A stretch of 40,429 bases of DNA from a virus. This document shows positions 38,730-40,429 of the stretch, one piece after another. How positions within the stretch are numbered: position 1 is the stretch's first letter; each line of letters begins with the position of its first letter. Under the pieces are notes generated by a model that worked only from the letters and a program-made list of their open reading frames with translations, had not been told where the DNA came from and ran no database searches. The position numbers were made by a program, and so were the translations under genes. The stretch is taken from positions 1-40,429 of IMG/VR virus record IMGVR_UViG_3300017679_000013, one strand, 5' to 3'.

Positions 38730-39124
38730 TGTGGTTCAAAGCGGGCATTTCATTGGGTGTCGTGCTCGCTTTTGGGGCGGGATTGTGGTGGGTCAAGTCA
38801 CGGCTTGATCTGCTGCAATCTACCCAAACTCGCCTAGCGCAGGTCGAGCAAATGCTCATCCAGTCGCGCAATGAGATTACCGCCCTTCAACTCGCCAATA
38901 AGCTAGACGCGCAAGAGGCCACCACAGGCTTTGAGAAGGCAGACTGGGCTTGTCAACAGACAGTCCGGCAAGCGGTCGCTGGCACGCGCGTGAAGCGAAT
39001 TCCGGCGCAGGAGATCATCAAATATGTCGAAACTCCAGTGGGCAATTCTGATTGTCCTAGCGTTCGTGTTCCAGATTATTTCAGGGTGTCAGACATCCAA
39101 GAAGCCGGAACCGATCCTGATTAA
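38729..39124 (+). CDS. Rz-like inner-membrane spanin
   Basis: 131 residues with an N-terminal signal anchor (KAGISLGVVLAFGAGLWWV), then a coiled coil (RLDLLQSTQTRLAQVEQMLI, SRNEITALQLANKL) and a C-terminal globular part. This is the i-spanin design that disrupts the outer membrane at the end of lysis. The Rz1-like gene starts inside it at 39024 in another frame, the classical overlap. Confidence 0.82.
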   Translation: MWFKAGISLGVVLAFGAGLWWVKSRLDLLQSTQTRLAQVEQMLIQSRNEITALQLANKLDAQEATTGFEKADWACQQTVRQAVAGTRVKRIPAQEIIKYVETPVGNSDCPSVRVPDYFRVSDIQEAGTDPD

Positions 39125-39302
39125 ACCTGCATGTCCTGCGGAGATTAGTGCGGAGATCAGGCCAGAACCAATCGCGCCTGTCGAGGCAATAACCAATGAC
39201 GCGGGCCGTGATTGGCTGGCGATAGAGTTTCTCCCTTGGGCTAGAGAGAATGTGCGTCGGCTTGGTGAGGCTCGCAGCTGGTGCTTGCGGGGTGCTCAAT
39301 AA
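39024..39302 (+). CDS. Rz1-like outer-membrane spanin lipoprotein
   Basis: 92 residues. The signal sequence QWAILIVLAFVFQIISGC ends in a lipobox (ISGC, Cys22). The mature part starts QTSKKPEPILIKPACPAEIS and is proline-rich, as in o-spanins. It overlaps the Rz-like gene by 101 bases in the +1 frame. Together they would span the periplasm. The longer C-terminal extension (LPWARENVRRLGEARSW) is more than the minimal lambda Rz1. Confidence 0.82.
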   Translation: MSKLQWAILIVLAFVFQIISGCQTSKKPEPILIKPACPAEISAEIRPEPIAPVEAITNDAGRDWLAIEFLPWARENVRRLGEARSWCLRGAQ

Positions 39303-40429
39303 TGCCCCCTCCTAAGCTAGACCGCGACACGGCTGAGCAGGCTATCGCTTATGTCGAGATGGCTCTCAAGATGGGCAACCGACCGCAAAACGTGTTTGGC
39401 GTTGGTCGATCTGCTATGGAAGTCGCCGCTGAGAAGGCGTTGGAGGATGGCTTTACTGCCAGCCGGAAAGCCTTGCACTTTCGGGTCGCGCTGGCGGAAA
39501 AGTATTTTGGCCTCAAGCCTGATTGGTCGCTCTATACCCCGCCGCGCTACGTCCAGCCGGTTCCGCGTCAAGTCCTGTTTCCGGCATCGGTTCCAAACCC
39601 GCGCGCCTATGATCCGTTTGGCGAACGTGAGCGCGTTCTCATGATTGGCGACCTTCACCAAGACCCCAGGCATCCACACCGCGTTGAGGTTCTTGCATGG
39701 GCGGCTAGATTTGGATCTGATCGCAAGGTTGGTCGCGTCGTTCAAGTCGGTGATTGGGGCACGTTTGACGGTGCATCGTTCCATGACAAGAACGACACCT
39801 TGAAGGCAAGACTGAAGCCAACCATCAAGCAAGACCTCGACAACCAGAAAGAAAGCCTGATTGCGTTTCATGACAACAAGCCTGCCGACTGGAATCCAAA
39901 GCTAGACATCACGCTGGGCAATCACGAAAACCGCCTGCATCGTTTCGAGAACGCCAACCCCGAAACTGCGGGCATGTTCTCGAACGAATTAGAGACCAAC
40001 TTCGCGCAGTTCGGCTGGCAAACGCGGCCCTATGGCGAGGTCATGTTTATTCAGGGCGTCGGCATATCCCACCACCCCACAAATGGCGCAGGACGGGCTT
40101 TTGGTGGCAAGACGGGGCCACAACGCGCCGCCAACGAATTAACCTGCTCGTTTATCTCTGGGCATACACACGCCTTCCAGCATTACACGTCCGGCAAGAT
40201 CGGCCTTGTGTCTGGCGTCGATGTGATGGAAGTCGGCTGCGCTCTGCCTTGGGGCGAGATAGAGGACTATGCAGTAAACAGCATCACGAATTATTGGTGG
40301 GGCCTAGTCATTGTCGACCTTATGGGCGGACGGATCGTATCAGCTGAGAAAGTCGATATGATGGCCATTCGGGACATGTATTCTGATGACGGGGCCGATG
40401 TGGCTAGATTGCCACGGTTGAGGGCGTAA
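39302..40429 (+). CDS. Calcineurin-like metallophosphoesterase with N-terminal helical domain
   Basis: 375 residues from the ATG at 39302 (TAATG with the spanin stop). The two-metal phosphoesterase motifs are complete: GDLHQD (D117, H119), QVGDWG (D151), LGNHEN (206-210), an isolated SHHP (H256/257) and GHTH (287-290). The first ~80 residues (TAEQAIAYVEMALKMGNRPQ; GVGRSAMEVAAEKAL) look like a small helix-turn-helix unit. Substrate unknown: nuclease, cyclic-nucleotide or phosphoprotein cleavage are all possible. It is the last gene in the window and is complete. Confidence 0.92.
   Translation: MPPPKLDRDTAEQAIAYVEMALKMGNRPQNVFGVGRSAMEVAAEKALEDGFTASRKALHFRVALAEKYFGLKPDWSLYTPPRYVQPVPRQVLFPASVPNPRAYDPFGERERVLMIGDLHQDPRHPHRVEVLAWAARFGSDRKVGRVVQVGDWGTFDGASFHDKNDTLKARLKPTIKQDLDNQKESLIAFHDNKPADWNPKLDITLGNHENRLHRFENANPETAGMFSNELETNFAQFGWQTRPYGEVMFIQGVGISHHPTNGAGRAFGGKTGPQRAANELTCSFISGHTHAFQHYTSGKIGLVSGVDVMEVGCALPWGEIEDYAVNSITNYWWGLVIVDLMGGRIVSAEKVDMMAIRDMYSDDGADVARLPRLRA

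Noticed and set aside
1-40429. CRISPR array, tRNA, rRNA or insertion sequence
   Set aside because: No spaced palindromic repeats with unique spacers, no cloverleaf-like sequence ending in a GTTCGANNC arm, and no transposase motif were found on either strand. The repeats present are coding repeats or the iteron group.

Overview
The window is an almost complete temperate, HK97-like siphophage genome, most likely a prophage. It runs from the integrase stop codon (base 1) to the stop of a metallophosphoesterase gene (base 40429). The contents are integrase/excisionase, an S24 (CI/LexA-type) repressor with Cro-like partner, a recombination module, a replication module, HNH/terminase/portal/ClpP-like protease/HK97-fold capsid, a long flexible-tail module, fibre genes and a lysis cassette. 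No chromosomal genes, rRNA, tRNA, CRISPR array or insertion sequence are visible. The host is a Gram-negative bacterium, because there is an overlapping two-component spanin pair and lipoprotein signals. The moderate-to-high GC and the style of the tail genes hint at an alphaproteobacterium, but that is inference only.

Layout. (1) 1-5976, minus strand: one tightly packed early-left operon. Reading from its promoter, it holds small genes, a repeat-rich DUF7666-like protein, a small membrane protein, a coiled-coil protein, a YqaJ/lambda-Exo-type exonuclease, several small genes, xis and int. (2) 5977-7233: immunity region. Two operator pairs of consensus TAGCAnnnTGCTA flank a repressor operon (repressor plus a membrane protein) that ends in an intrinsic terminator. 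(3) 7234-14151, plus strand: early-right/replication operon with a Cro-like gene, small unknown genes, a DNA methyltransferase, a winged-helix plus DnaA-domain-IV protein, an SF2 helicase, a VRR-NUC nuclease and a TOPRIM-VirE primase-helicase. (4) 14148-15055: a convergent HTH gene and a 374-bp non-coding region with eight GTGTTACACGT-type repeats arranged as a dyad around an AT-rich centre, plus a consensus DnaA box. This is either the phage origin or a complex operator, or both. (5) 15056-28666: a NusG-like protein opens the late operon, followed by HNH, terminase, head, connector and tail genes, including a programmed -1 frameshift (GGGAAAC) in the tail chaperone genes. (6) 28666-38070: tail-tip/J-like protein, small structural genes and a mosaic array of fibre/lectin-like genes, with a composition shift, a gene remnant and a strongly repetitive protein. 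(7) 38140-40429: lysis (DUF2778-type enzyme, holin-like peptide, Rz/Rz1 spanins) and a calcineurin-like phosphoesterase.

How it works together. The repressor should shut two promoters of identical geometry (leftward near 6000, rightward near 7230) by binding paired operators about 1.2 kb apart. After RecA-stimulated autocleavage of the repressor, the left operon supplies recombination and excision functions. The right operon supplies a Cro-like factor and a replication machine that may act on the iteron/DnaA-box region. The NusG-like protein is the best candidate for the late antiterminator. Nearly every gene start overlaps the preceding stop (ATGA, TAATG, GTGA), which settles many start choices and supports several very small genes. 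Function names rest on motif recognition by eye; no database search was run.
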